From NCBI GenBank assembly GCA_002394635.1, contig DGUK01000027.1:1-6513 (forward strand): a DNA stretch of 6,513 nt, written 5' to 3'. The notes beneath the pieces were generated by a model. The model made no database searches. It was given only the letters and a program-made list of their open reading frames with translations, and had not been told where the DNA came from. Within the stretch, counting starts at the first letter, position 1, and each line of letters starts with the position of its first letter. Positions 1 to 6,110 of this stretch are shown here, in pieces. This DNA is from Faecalitalea sp. UBA4312. Lineage in GTDB: Bacteria; Bacillota_I; Bacilli_A; Erysipelotrichales; Erysipelotrichaceae. The position numbers and the translations under genes were made by a program.

Positions 1-43
1 TGTCTACTTTAGTGGGATTGTATCAGAATCGGGTTTTTTATTG

Positions 44-73
44 TTGAATTATATTGAGAATACATGCTACATT
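44..73 (+). promoter_or_regulatory. Candidate extended -10 promoter for the ene-reductase/CoA-transferase operon
   Basis: TTGAAT at 44-49 (4 of 6 matches to the -35 consensus) is followed after 18 bases by TACATT at 68-73 (4 of 6 to TATAAT). A TG dinucleotide at 65-66 makes this an extended -10 element (TGcTACATT). Transcription would start near base 80, leaving a leader of about 30 bases that contains the ribosome site AAAGAGG (94-100). The region is AT-rich, so chance matches are likely. This is a prediction only. Confidence 0.35.
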
Positions 74-108
74 GACAGTAGAAATGTGAACATAAAGAGG
101 TATCGAAA

Positions 109-2160
109 ATGAATAATAAGAATTTAGAATCGCTTTTTACGCCATGGACCATTGGGAACTGTACAATCAAAAACAGGTTTGTGATGACTTCCATGGGTGG
201 TACGGACTTGTTCGGATGGATGGAGAGGAACCATTTTGACAAGGCAGGGGCTGAATTTATACTGGAAGTGGCACAGAATAATGCAGGTCTGGTATTACCG
301 GGATGCCAGCCGGTGTATAATCCGATGTTCGGACAATGGCTGTATAAAAACGAGAAAATGTATCAGGAATTAAAAGAGTGGATGCCGAAGTTTCATGAAA
401 CAGGAGCGAAGTTGTTTGTACAATTGACGGCCGGCTTTGGTCGATCATTTACAGTCAGCTCCATGATGGAGACATTATATACCAATCCAATCTTACGGGT
501 TTTATCTAAACCGGTCATGGATCTGGATAAGATTACGGCGAGTGCCAGTCCTTCGCCGAACCGTTGGAGCGATAAGATTCCCAGCCGTGCTTTAACCGTA
601 GAGGAAATTCATGAATATGTAGAAGCTTTTGCCAAAACCGCAAAGCTGTTGCAGCAGGCCGGTGTGGATGGTGTAGAGATCCATGCAGTCCATGAGGGGT
701 ATTTACTGGATCAGTTTACTTTGCCTTATGTCAATAAAAGAGAAGATGAGTATGGAGGAAGTCTGGAAAACCGATATCGTTTTGCGGTTGAAATTGTACA
801 GGCTATTAAAAAAGTCTGTGGACAGGATTTCCCTGTCTCTTTGCGTTATAGTGTCGTATCCAAAACGAAAGGCTTCCGACAAGGAGCCTTACCGGAAGAA
901 GAGTATGTAGAAGTCGGACGAGATATGGCAGAATCCGAAAAGGCTGCTAAGTATTTACAGGATGCAGGCTATGACATGCTCAACTGCGATAATGGAACGT
1001 ATGATGCCTGGTATTGGGCGCATCCACCGGTATATATGCCGGAAAACTGTAATCTAAAGGATGTAGCGCATATCCGGAAGTTTGTGGATATCCCGGTTGT
1101 CTGTGCGGGAAGAATGGATCCAGAAACAGCGGCCAAAGCTATAGAGAATCATGAAATTGATGGAGCTGGTTTTGCCCGTCAGTTCCTGGCAGATCCGCAA
1201 TGGATCACCAAGCTGATGGAAGACCGTACGGAGGATATTCGTCCGTGTATCCTTTGTCATAACGGCTGTTTCAACATGTGCCATTATAAAGGGGTTCCGA
1301 ATGATCAGGATCTGCAGGATTCTTTGCATCTGGCCCGATGCGCTGTCAACGCAACGACCATGCAGACGGACAAGCATTATATCAAAAAGACGGACTATCC
1401 GAAAAAGGTCATTATTATCGGTGGCGGGATCGGTGGTATGGAAAGCGCCCTGGTCTTAAAGGCACGGGGCCATCAGCCGATCATTTATGAAAAGAATGAT
1501 CACCTGGGTGGCACATTTGTGGCTGCATCTTCTGAATCTTATAAAGGGAAACTGAGAGATTTGTTGAAATGGTATCTTCGGCAGGTGGAAAAGAATGAGA
1601 TTGAAGTACATTTAAACACTGAAATCAAGGAATTGGGAGTTTTCAGCCAATATCCGGTCATTATTGCCACCGGCTCCGAACCAAGGGTTCTGAATGTACC
1701 GGGACAAGAGAAGATGGTCGAAGCGTGTGACTATTTGACAGGGACACCGGTTGGGGATACAGTAGCGGTCATCGGCGGTGGTCTGACAGGTTGTGAAATT
1801 GCCTACGAGCTATGTCTTCAGGGCAAGAAACCGATCATTATCGAGATGAAAGACGACTTAGTCAGTCAGAAAGGGGTCTGTCTGGCTAACAGTTCATATC
1901 TAAGAGAATATTTTGCACTGCATAAAATACCGGTTTATCTGGAAGCTGCCTTAAAAGAGGTTAATGATCATGCGGTTCTTGTTCGTCAGAACAAGAAAGA
2001 TATCATGATCCCTTGTGACAGTGTGATTTCCAGCGTAGGTTATATTCCGAGACCGTTAGTCGAAGAAAAAGGCAATATTCATCTGGTCGGTGATTGTAAA
2101 CAAGTCGGTAACCTGCGCTCGGTCATCTGGCGAGCGTGGGATGTATGTATGGAGATCTAA
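109..2160 (+). CDS. NADH:flavin ene-reductase (Old Yellow Enzyme type, FMN/4Fe-4S/FAD, BaiCD/BaiH-like)
   Basis: A cytoplasmic enzyme of 683 residues, close in length to 2,4-dienoyl-CoA reductase and clostridial BaiCD/BaiH. Such enzymes pass electrons from NAD(P)H through FAD and a 4Fe-4S cluster to FMN, which reduces an activated C=C bond. Residues 1-375 look like the FMN TIM barrel: NRFVMTSMGG near 22-31, HAVHEGYLLDQF at 192-203 with H192, H195 and Y198 (the EGYL arrangement of dienoyl-CoA reductases, Y198 matching its catalytic Tyr), DEYGGSLENR just after it, R246, and the AGRM and ARQFLADP phosphate-binding segments. Cluster cysteines are C380, C383, C387 and probably C411. Residues 432-683 form the paired nucleotide-binding domains: GGGIGGM 438-444, GGGLTGCE 556-563, and GD 661-662 near the FAD pyrophosphate. 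AAAGAGG lies 8 bases before the ATG. The gene is the first of a two-gene operon with a CoA-transferase, which suggests a CoA-thioester or acid substrate. Bilirubin, steroid or enoate reductase activity cannot be excluded from sequence. Confidence 0.9.
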   Translation: MNNKNLESLFTPWTIGNCTIKNRFVMTSMGGTDLFGWMERNHFDKAGAEFILEVAQNNAGLVLPGCQPVYNPMFGQWLYKNEKMYQELKEWMPKFHETGAKLFVQLTAGFGRSFTVSSMMETLYTNPILRVLSKPVMDLDKITASASPSPNRWSDKIPSRALTVEEIHEYVEAFAKTAKLLQQAGVDGVEIHAVHEGYLLDQFTLPYVNKREDEYGGSLENRYRFAVEIVQAIKKVCGQDFPVSLRYSVVSKTKGFRQGALPEEEYVEVGRDMAESEKAAKYLQDAGYDMLNCDNGTYDAWYWAHPPVYMPENCNLKDVAHIRKFVDIPVVCAGRMDPETAAKAIENHEIDGAGFARQFLADPQWITKLMEDRTEDIRPCILCHNGCFNMCHYKGVPNDQDLQDSLHLARCAVNATTMQTDKHYIKKTDYPKKVIIIGGGIGGMESALVLKARGHQPIIYEKNDHLGGTFVAASSESYKGKLRDLLKWYLRQVEKNEIEVHLNTEIKELGVFSQYPVIIATGSEPRVLNVPGQEKMVEACDYLTGTPVGDTVAVIGGGLTGCEIAYELCLQGKKPIIIEMKDDLVSQKGVCLANSSYLREYFALHKIPVYLEAALKEVNDHAVLVRQNKKDIMIPCDSVISSVGYIPRPLVEEKGNIHLVGDCKQVGNLRSVIWRAWDVCMEI

Positions 2161-2165
2161 ATATG
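2151..2165 (+). promoter_or_regulatory. Ribosome binding site that fixes the CoA-transferase start
   Basis: GGAG at 2151-2154 lies within the last codons of the ene-reductase and 8 bases before ATG 2163. The upstream stop TAA is at 2158-2160, so ribosomes ending the first gene finish almost on the next start codon, which suggests translational coupling. The in-frame GTG at 2136 and ATG at 2145 have no comparable Shine-Dalgarno sequence. Confidence 0.7.
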
Positions 2166-3752
2166 GAAACGATGAAAGAAAAAGCGCTGCAGGCGCAGCT
2201 ATGTTATGAAGATCTGAAAAAGAAGCTGGATATTCGGACGGAGGATCCGGTCGTCTTCTGTGTCAATGACCGCAAGAGACAACTCTTGAAAGCTTGTGTG
2301 GAACACAACCCATTTCCTTCTGTACTTAAGCCGGTATTGGTTTCTTTGCGTTTGAAAGCTGTAAAAAAACTGTTTGAAAAAGAAAAAGTACTGCAGACAG
2401 GGCCGGCCGCTGCCATTTTAAGTCTGGATCAGGTATTGGCCAAAGACATTGCCAGACAACGAGGGATGGACGTGAGTTCTGATCCCATCCTCTGTGATAT
2501 TACCATGGCCGGTTTACAGGTCATCCGGTTGTATATGATGGCTTATGAAGGCAATGAAGAATTCATCACATCCCGCTATCAGTCAGCAATACGTGTAGAT
2601 AATGCGTTAAACGGATCATTCTATAAATATCCGACAAAAGATGGCCGTTATTTCTCGGCACATGTTTATTATGAATCCCAGAAAGCGAAGATGATGGAAG
2701 TTCTCCGGATGAAAAAAGAGCCGGATAAACTGGTTTTTACAACGCTTCCGGCAGATAAGATCATAACGCGAAATGCCATTCGAAAATGGAAGGGAAAAGA
2801 TCTGGAAGAAGCATCCTTTGCCAATGGGGCCTGTGGATGCGTATTGAGAGAACGCAGTGAATGGGAGGCCATGGAAGTCGGTAAAACGGTCTGTGCTATG
2901 CCGTTGGTCCGTATGACCAAGGTCAAGGATACACCGAAAAAAAGCTTTGAAAAAACCGGAAAGCGGCCTTTATCCGGCATCAAGGTATTGGATCTGACCC
3001 ATATTATTGCCGGTCCGGCGTGTACACGTTTGTTGGCGGAATATGGGGCCGATGTCACAATGATCCGAAGAGGAAAATATGTGAACCAGGAACAGGCGAT
3101 GCTCGAACTGGACGGCTGGGCCGGAAAGAAATCAGTATCTCTAGATTTCAATATTTCCGAACAACTGGAAAAGGCTAAAGACATGGTCAAGGAAGCTGAT
3201 ATCATTGTCTGCTCTTACCAAAACGGTGCCCTGGATCGTTTCGGTTTATCCGAAGAAGACATTCATCAGCTCAATCCGAACTGTATTTATGCATCGATGG
3301 TTTGTTTCTCGGATACCGTATGGAAACAAAGACCGGGATGGGCTCCTTGTGCTGAGGACATCACCGGATTATCAGTACGAAACGGCTCCATCAAGCATCC
3401 GGCAAACCTCAACGGTGTGCCGCTGGATTATATTCCCGGGTTTATTCTGACAGCTGGTATCTTGAAAGCCTTGAAACAGCAGATGACCGAAGGAGGCAGC
3501 TATACCTTGACAGGCTCTTTGACTCGTGGAGGGTATTGGTTACATGAATGTACCGATCTGTATGAAGCCTTTGCCAACGATAGCTCTTTCACGACATCTA
3601 TCGAAGAAAATAAGGACGATGCCATCTGGCAGCAAACCTTCCATAAGGTGGAAGGAACATCAGTCGGGGATGTCTATTTCCCGGCGCCTGCGACCTTGAC
3701 ATCAGAGGATCCGGATCCATTTGGAACCATGAAGTTTGAAAATGTTGAATAA
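2163..3752 (+). CDS. Class III CoA-transferase (CaiB/BaiF family), long form
   Basis: A 529-residue cytoplasmic protein, predicted to move CoA from one acyl-CoA to a free carboxylic acid. The family signature LSGIKVLDLTHIIAGP is at residues 270-285, followed by RLLAEYGADV. This normally sits near the N-terminus of a roughly 400-residue CaiB/BaiF protein; here about 265 residues precede it, including NGSFYKYPTKDGRYFSAHV, which resembles the later part of the CaiB fold. Proteins of this long type exist in bacteria and fungi, so it is not an obvious fusion error. D422 in PLDYIPGF aligns with the Asp that forms the acyl anhydride in formyl-CoA transferase, and it is followed by GILKAL and GGSYTLTGSL as in the family. 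The start at 2163 has a good ribosome site; GTG 2136 would add nine residues and overlap the upstream gene. Operon partner of the ene-reductase. Family assignment is firm; the substrate, and whether it acts as transferase or racemase, are unknown. Confidence 0.86.
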   Translation: METMKEKALQAQLCYEDLKKKLDIRTEDPVVFCVNDRKRQLLKACVEHNPFPSVLKPVLVSLRLKAVKKLFEKEKVLQTGPAAAILSLDQVLAKDIARQRGMDVSSDPILCDITMAGLQVIRLYMMAYEGNEEFITSRYQSAIRVDNALNGSFYKYPTKDGRYFSAHVYYESQKAKMMEVLRMKKEPDKLVFTTLPADKIITRNAIRKWKGKDLEEASFANGACGCVLRERSEWEAMEVGKTVCAMPLVRMTKVKDTPKKSFEKTGKRPLSGIKVLDLTHIIAGPACTRLLAEYGADVTMIRRGKYVNQEQAMLELDGWAGKKSVSLDFNISEQLEKAKDMVKEADIIVCSYQNGALDRFGLSEEDIHQLNPNCIYASMVCFSDTVWKQRPGWAPCAEDITGLSVRNGSIKHPANLNGVPLDYIPGFILTAGILKALKQQMTEGGSYTLTGSLTRGGYWLHECTDLYEAFANDSSFTTSIEENKDDAIWQQTFHKVEGTSVGDVYFPAPATLTSEDPDPFGTMKFENVE

Positions 3753-3775
3753 CCATAAAACATCATAAACGATTC

Positions 3776-3807
3776 AATGACCTGATGAGCAACCATCAGG
3801 TCATTTT
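3776..3807 (+). terminator. Intrinsic terminator of the ene-reductase/CoA-transferase operon
   Basis: A perfect 12-bp inverted repeat: AATGACCTGATG (3776-3787), loop agcaac, CATCAGGTCATT (3794-3805), followed by a short T-rich tail (TTTTCTATT). It begins 24 bases after the CoA-transferase stop and ends beside the stop codon of the convergent transporter gene. The minus-strand side lacks a clear T-tract, so it should terminate the plus-strand operon best, though it may also slow minus-strand read-through. Confidence 0.8.
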
Positions 3808-4932
3808 CTATTCAATATCTGATATATCTACATCCGGGGCAATATGAATGGTATAGTCCGGATAGGCTTTGGACAATTCTTGATACAAGATAGAAAGCCC
3901 CTCTTTCGGTTTGATGTCAAAACTCATTACCACGTCAAAGCGAAGCTCTTTTTTCTGCTTGTCTACATAAAATCCATGCATCTGTAAAGCCCAGTCATGG
4001 GAAAAGACTATTTCGGTAATCTGTTTTTGCATGGCTGCTATTTCTTCATCTTTTGTGTTGTAGGAATAGACACCGACACCGGTCAGAATGATGCCGGCTT
4101 CTTTGTATACCTTGCTTTCAAGCTTCCTTGTCAGCTGATCGACCTGATCCACAGTCATGGTATCCGGCAGTTCCAGATGAACAGAAGCCAGGTTCTTATT
4201 TGGCCCGAAATTATAGATTACCAGATCATAAGCCCCACGGACCTCCGGTTCCTCGCTGAGAAGTGCTTTGATCTTCAAGGTGGTTTCCTTATCCGGGCGC
4301 ATACCCAGGATATCATTGAGCGTATCGATCATCATTTCAATGCCGGATTTAATGATCACAACCGAAATAATGACACCGACAACGGCTTCCAGAGACAAGC
4401 CGGTGACCAGATACAAAAGGGCACTGGCCAATACCGAAGCCGACAGGATGGCATCAAATAACGCATCCGAACCGGAAGCAATCAAAGATCCGGAATGGAC
4501 CTTTTCGCCCTGAGCTTTTACATATCTTCCCAATACGAGCTTAACACCCACTGCGACCGCAATGATTATTAAAGACAATACACTGTAATCCGCTTTCTCT
4601 GGTTGGATAATCTTTTTTACGGATTCCACAAATGAAGTAATACCGGCATATAACACGATTCCGGATACGATCATGGCACTCAGATATTCAATGCGTCCAT
4701 ATCCTAACGGATGCTTTTTATCCGGCAGTTTTCCGGCCAGCTTCGTACCGATGATCGTAATAATGGAGGAAAGAGCATCCGATAAATTATTGACTGCATC
4801 TAATGTCACCGCAATCGAATGACTGAGAACTCCGATCACGGCTTTAAAAGCAGCCAGAAAAACATTGGTGCAAATACCAAGAATACTTGTTTGGATAATG
4901 ACTTTATCCCGATTCATCATTTCTTGTTCCAT
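3808..4932 (-). CDS. Cation diffusion facilitator (CDF) transporter, probable Mn(II) exporter
   Basis: An inner-membrane metal/proton antiporter of 374 residues. Six membrane segments are visible at roughly 12-36, 40-62, 83-106, 117-135, 150-174 and 181-200. The family motif after segment 2 is KKHPLGYGRIEYL (72-84). Transport-site residues by position: N48 and D52 in segment 2 (NNLSD) and D156 and D160 in segment 5 (DALFD). Zinc CDFs usually have His-Asp in both places; Asn-Asp plus Asp-Asp is the pattern reported for MntE-type manganese exporters, so Mn(II) is the best guess. Residues about 210-295 form the usual cytoplasmic dimerisation domain. A further 75 residues to the C-terminus look like a second copy of the same alpha/beta fold, making the protein longer than the roughly 300-residue norm. 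The start has only a weak purine-rich site (AAAGAAGTG). A TATGAT -10-like hexamer (complement of 4965-4970) lies upstream without a good -35. Divergent from the Rpn gene. Confidence 0.88.
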   Translation of the reverse strand: MEQEMMNRDKVIIQTSILGICTNVFLAAFKAVIGVLSHSIAVTLDAVNNLSDALSSIITIIGTKLAGKLPDKKHPLGYGRIEYLSAMIVSGIVLYAGITSFVESVKKIIQPEKADYSVLSLIIIAVAVGVKLVLGRYVKAQGEKVHSGSLIASGSDALFDAILSASVLASALLYLVTGLSLEAVVGVIISVVIIKSGIEMMIDTLNDILGMRPDKETTLKIKALLSEEPEVRGAYDLVIYNFGPNKNLASVHLELPDTMTVDQVDQLTRKLESKVYKEAGIILTGVGVYSYNTKDEEIAAMQKQITEIVFSHDWALQMHGFYVDKQKKELRFDVVMSFDIKPKEGLSILYQELSKAYPDYTIHIAPDVDISDIE

Positions 4933-5050
4933 CGTTTCACTTCTTTCTATATACCAAGGATTCTATCATAGCTTCTTAATTATTTCATTGATTCCGTCAT
5001 TGTTTTTTGTCGTTCTTTTTTAACTTCGTAGTAGGTAATAAGACTAAAGA

Positions 5051-5065
5051 AAAGGAGGAATCATG
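5051..5065 (+). promoter_or_regulatory. Ribosome binding site of the full-length Rpn gene
   Basis: AAAGGAGG at 5051-5058 lies 4 bases before ATG 5063. The match is strong but the spacing slightly short. It is listed because it can be compared directly with the equally strong internal site at 5651-5657. Confidence 0.75.
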
Positions 5066-5968
5066 TCAGCTATCAAGGAAGAAGTCTTAAACTACACATT
5101 GGAAGAGATCCAAAAGGATGGATCCAGTACCCGATTATTATCGATCCCGCATATCCAGGCACTGTATGCGAGGGAACTGATCGAAGAATGTAAAGGCATG
5201 TCGATCGATGAATTGGCAGATGGTTATATCGAATCCGGAAAGAATGTATATAAGGATCCGTTTGATAGTGAAGTTATCTATGATGCCTGCTACGACATCC
5301 GACAGAAGCAGGAAAAGGGCATGCATCTGCGCGTCAATATCGAGCTGCAGAAGGATCTGAGTCTGCCGTATCCGTTATTCAACCGCATAACGAAGTATGG
5401 CTGTCGTCTGATTGACCATCAGTATGAAATGAAGAATATCATGTATAAGTATCGACATATGATACCGGTGGTCAGCATATGGTTAATACTGAATCCGAAA
5501 CCGGAATATAGGAATACCATATATAGAACGAGCTTAAAGAGCCCGGAAGGAGAGGAAACTCTACGAATCATCGTATTGAATCTATCGAAAGAAAGATCAC
5601 CGGAGAAAATACTGGATCTGTCCAACCGCTTATTTATGATCAACGCGAAAAAGGAGGACAAAATACAAATGTTGAAAAATGAAGGCATAACCATTTCAAA
5701 AGAAATCAGAGAGGAGATAGGAAGGATGAACGCATGGGAACTAGTGCACTATAGCCAAGGATACGAACAGGGAGAGAAAATCGGGTATATGCAAGGAGAG
5801 AAAAACGGCTACGAACAGGGAAGCAAAAAGGGTCGAGAAGAGACCACCGTTATTTTTTTAAAACAAATGATGAAAAGCTTTAGCTGCAGCGCAGAAAGAG
5901 CAATGGAACTGTTAAATATCTCAAAAGATGAACAAAAAATATATTTAGATCTTTTATCTAAGAGTTGA
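5063..5968 (+). CDS. Rpn/PD-(D/E)XK nuclease-family protein (often annotated as family transposase)
   Basis: A 301-residue protein of the Rpn (recombination-promoting nuclease) family, usual length about 300. The nuclease core spans roughly residues 60-145: D74 in YDACYDI, the catalytic pair E94 and Q96 in VNIELQ (the E-x-Q form of the E-x-K motif that is normal in this family), then YPLFNR, the Tyr/Arg-rich helix to Q120, and PVVSIWLI. The three active-site positions look intact, so a metal-dependent DNase is plausible. The C-terminal part (about 200-301) is helical and contains seven Gly-x-x-x tetrapeptides at 233-260. In Escherichia coli Rpn proteins such a tail is also made separately from an internal start and inhibits the full-length toxin (Zhong, Storz and co-workers). 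An internal start is visible here too. The gene stands alone, with its own ribosome site and terminator; no inverted repeats or target duplications were seen, so the common transposase label is not supported. Confidence 0.85.
   Translation: MSAIKEEVLNYTLEEIQKDGSSTRLLSIPHIQALYARELIEECKGMSIDELADGYIESGKNVYKDPFDSEVIYDACYDIRQKQEKGMHLRVNIELQKDLSLPYPLFNRITKYGCRLIDHQYEMKNIMYKYRHMIPVVSIWLILNPKPEYRNTIYRTSLKSPEGEETLRIIVLNLSKERSPEKILDLSNRLFMINAKKEDKIQMLKNEGITISKEIREEIGRMNAWELVHYSQGYEQGEKIGYMQGEKNGYEQGSKKGREETTVIFLKQMMKSFSCSAERAMELLNISKDEQKIYLDLLSKS
5651..5671 (+). promoter_or_regulatory. Internal ribosome binding site within the Rpn gene
   Basis: AAGGAGG at 5651-5657 is followed by an A-rich, probably unstructured spacer of 11 bases and an in-frame ATG at 5669-5671. 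It matches the anti-Shine-Dalgarno sequence as well as the gene's own site does. The bases encode Lys-Lys-Glu-Asp, a composition common in this protein, so chance occurrence is possible. A second internal site, GAGGAG at 5711-5716, lies 9 bases before another in-frame ATG at 5726. Confidence 0.5.
5669..5968 (+). CDS. Candidate gene-within-gene: small C-terminal Rpn protein (RpnS-like antitoxin)
   Basis: Predicted 99-residue product starting at Met203 of the Rpn protein, in the same frame and ending at the same stop. Alternatively it is an 80-residue product from Met222 (ATG 5726). It would carry the whole helical C-terminal region, including the seven tetrapeptide repeats, but none of the nuclease core. 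In characterised Rpn systems the separately translated C-terminal protein directly blocks the toxic full-length nuclease, and the helix bearing four-residue repeats forms a dimer interface. The basis here is the strong internal ribosome site, the matching boundary after the nuclease domain, and family precedent. Expression is not shown by the sequence alone. Confidence 0.42.
   Translation: MLKNEGITISKEIREEIGRMNAWELVHYSQGYEQGEKIGYMQGEKNGYEQGSKKGREETTVIFLKQMMKSFSCSAERAMELLNISKDEQKIYLDLLSKS
5759..5842 (+). repeat. Seven tandem 12-bp codon repeats encoding Gly-x-x-x tetrapeptides
   Basis: Residues 233-260 read as seven consecutive tetrapeptides: GYEQ, GEKI, GYMQ, GEKN, GYEQ, GSKK, GREE. At DNA level the period is 12 bases, with a better match at 24 bases (for example tacgaacaggga occurs at 5762-5773 and again at 5810-5821). 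Such repeats vary in number between strains in other Rpn proteins and lie in the dimerisation helix of the small C-terminal product. Confidence 0.85.
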
Positions 5969-5976
5969 CGTAAATT

Positions 5977-6003
5977 CAGGAATCGAAAGGATTCCTGTTT
6001 TTT
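5977..6003 (+). terminator. Intrinsic terminator of the Rpn gene
   Basis: A perfect 8-bp stem, CAGGAATC (5977-5984) and GATTCCTG (5990-5997), with a GAAAG loop, followed by six T residues (5998-6003). It begins 9 bases after the Rpn stop codon. Rho-independent terminator of standard form on the plus strand. Confidence 0.88.
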
Positions 6004-6059
6004 ATAGACATTTCAATTAAATAATTAACAAAAGAAACAAAAGGATGCGCGATAAACAC

Positions 6060-6104
6060 AAAAACTGTGTAACAGAGACAAATGCTCTATTACACAGTTT
6101 TTTT
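6060..6104 (-). terminator. Long hairpin terminator after the PerR-like gene, probably bidirectional
   Basis: Left arm 6060-6077 and right arm 6085-6102 pair over 18 positions with one C/A mismatch (6073 with 6089) around a 7-base loop. The core is ACTGTGTAA with TTACACAGT. On the minus strand the hairpin begins 6 bases after the PerR-like stop codon and is followed by five T residues. On the plus strand it is followed by a seven-T run, so it can also stop any read-through past the Rpn terminator into the convergent gene. Confidence 0.85.
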
Positions 6105-6110
6105 AGAAAA

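Noticed and set aside
72..77. Perfect TTGACA, a -35 consensus
   Set aside because: The -10 position 16-18 bases downstream falls on the ribosome site AAAGAGG with no TATAAT-like hexamer, and transcription would begin at about the start codon.
2136..2162. GTG start at 2136 for the CoA-transferase, overlapping the upstream gene by 25 bases
   Set aside because: No Shine-Dalgarno precedes it, whereas ATG 2163 has GGAG at 8-base spacing and sits directly after the upstream stop.
2669..3205. Open frame of 178 codons on the minus strand inside the CoA-transferase gene
   Set aside because: It is antisense to a clearly recognised family domain, matches no family I recognise, and is Ser/Phe-rich as expected of a shadow frame.
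109..3752. Assignment as a bile-acid 7-dehydroxylation (bai) operon
   Set aside because: Only two bai-like families are present and the transcript ends at the 3776-3807 terminator; related enzymes act on many other enoates.
3997..4461. Open frame of 154 codons on the plus strand across the CDF gene
   Set aside because: It lies wholly opposite the transporter coding sequence and shows no recognisable domain.
4971..4996. Possible PerR/Fur-type operator (TTAATTATTTCATTGA) between the exporter and the Rpn gene
   Set aside because: It matches only one half of the TTATAATnATTATAA consensus and is expected by chance in AT-rich DNA.
5063..5968. Mobile element/transposase interpretation of the Rpn-family gene
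   Set aside because: No terminal inverted repeats or target duplication were found around it, and it has its own ribosome site and terminator like a resident gene.
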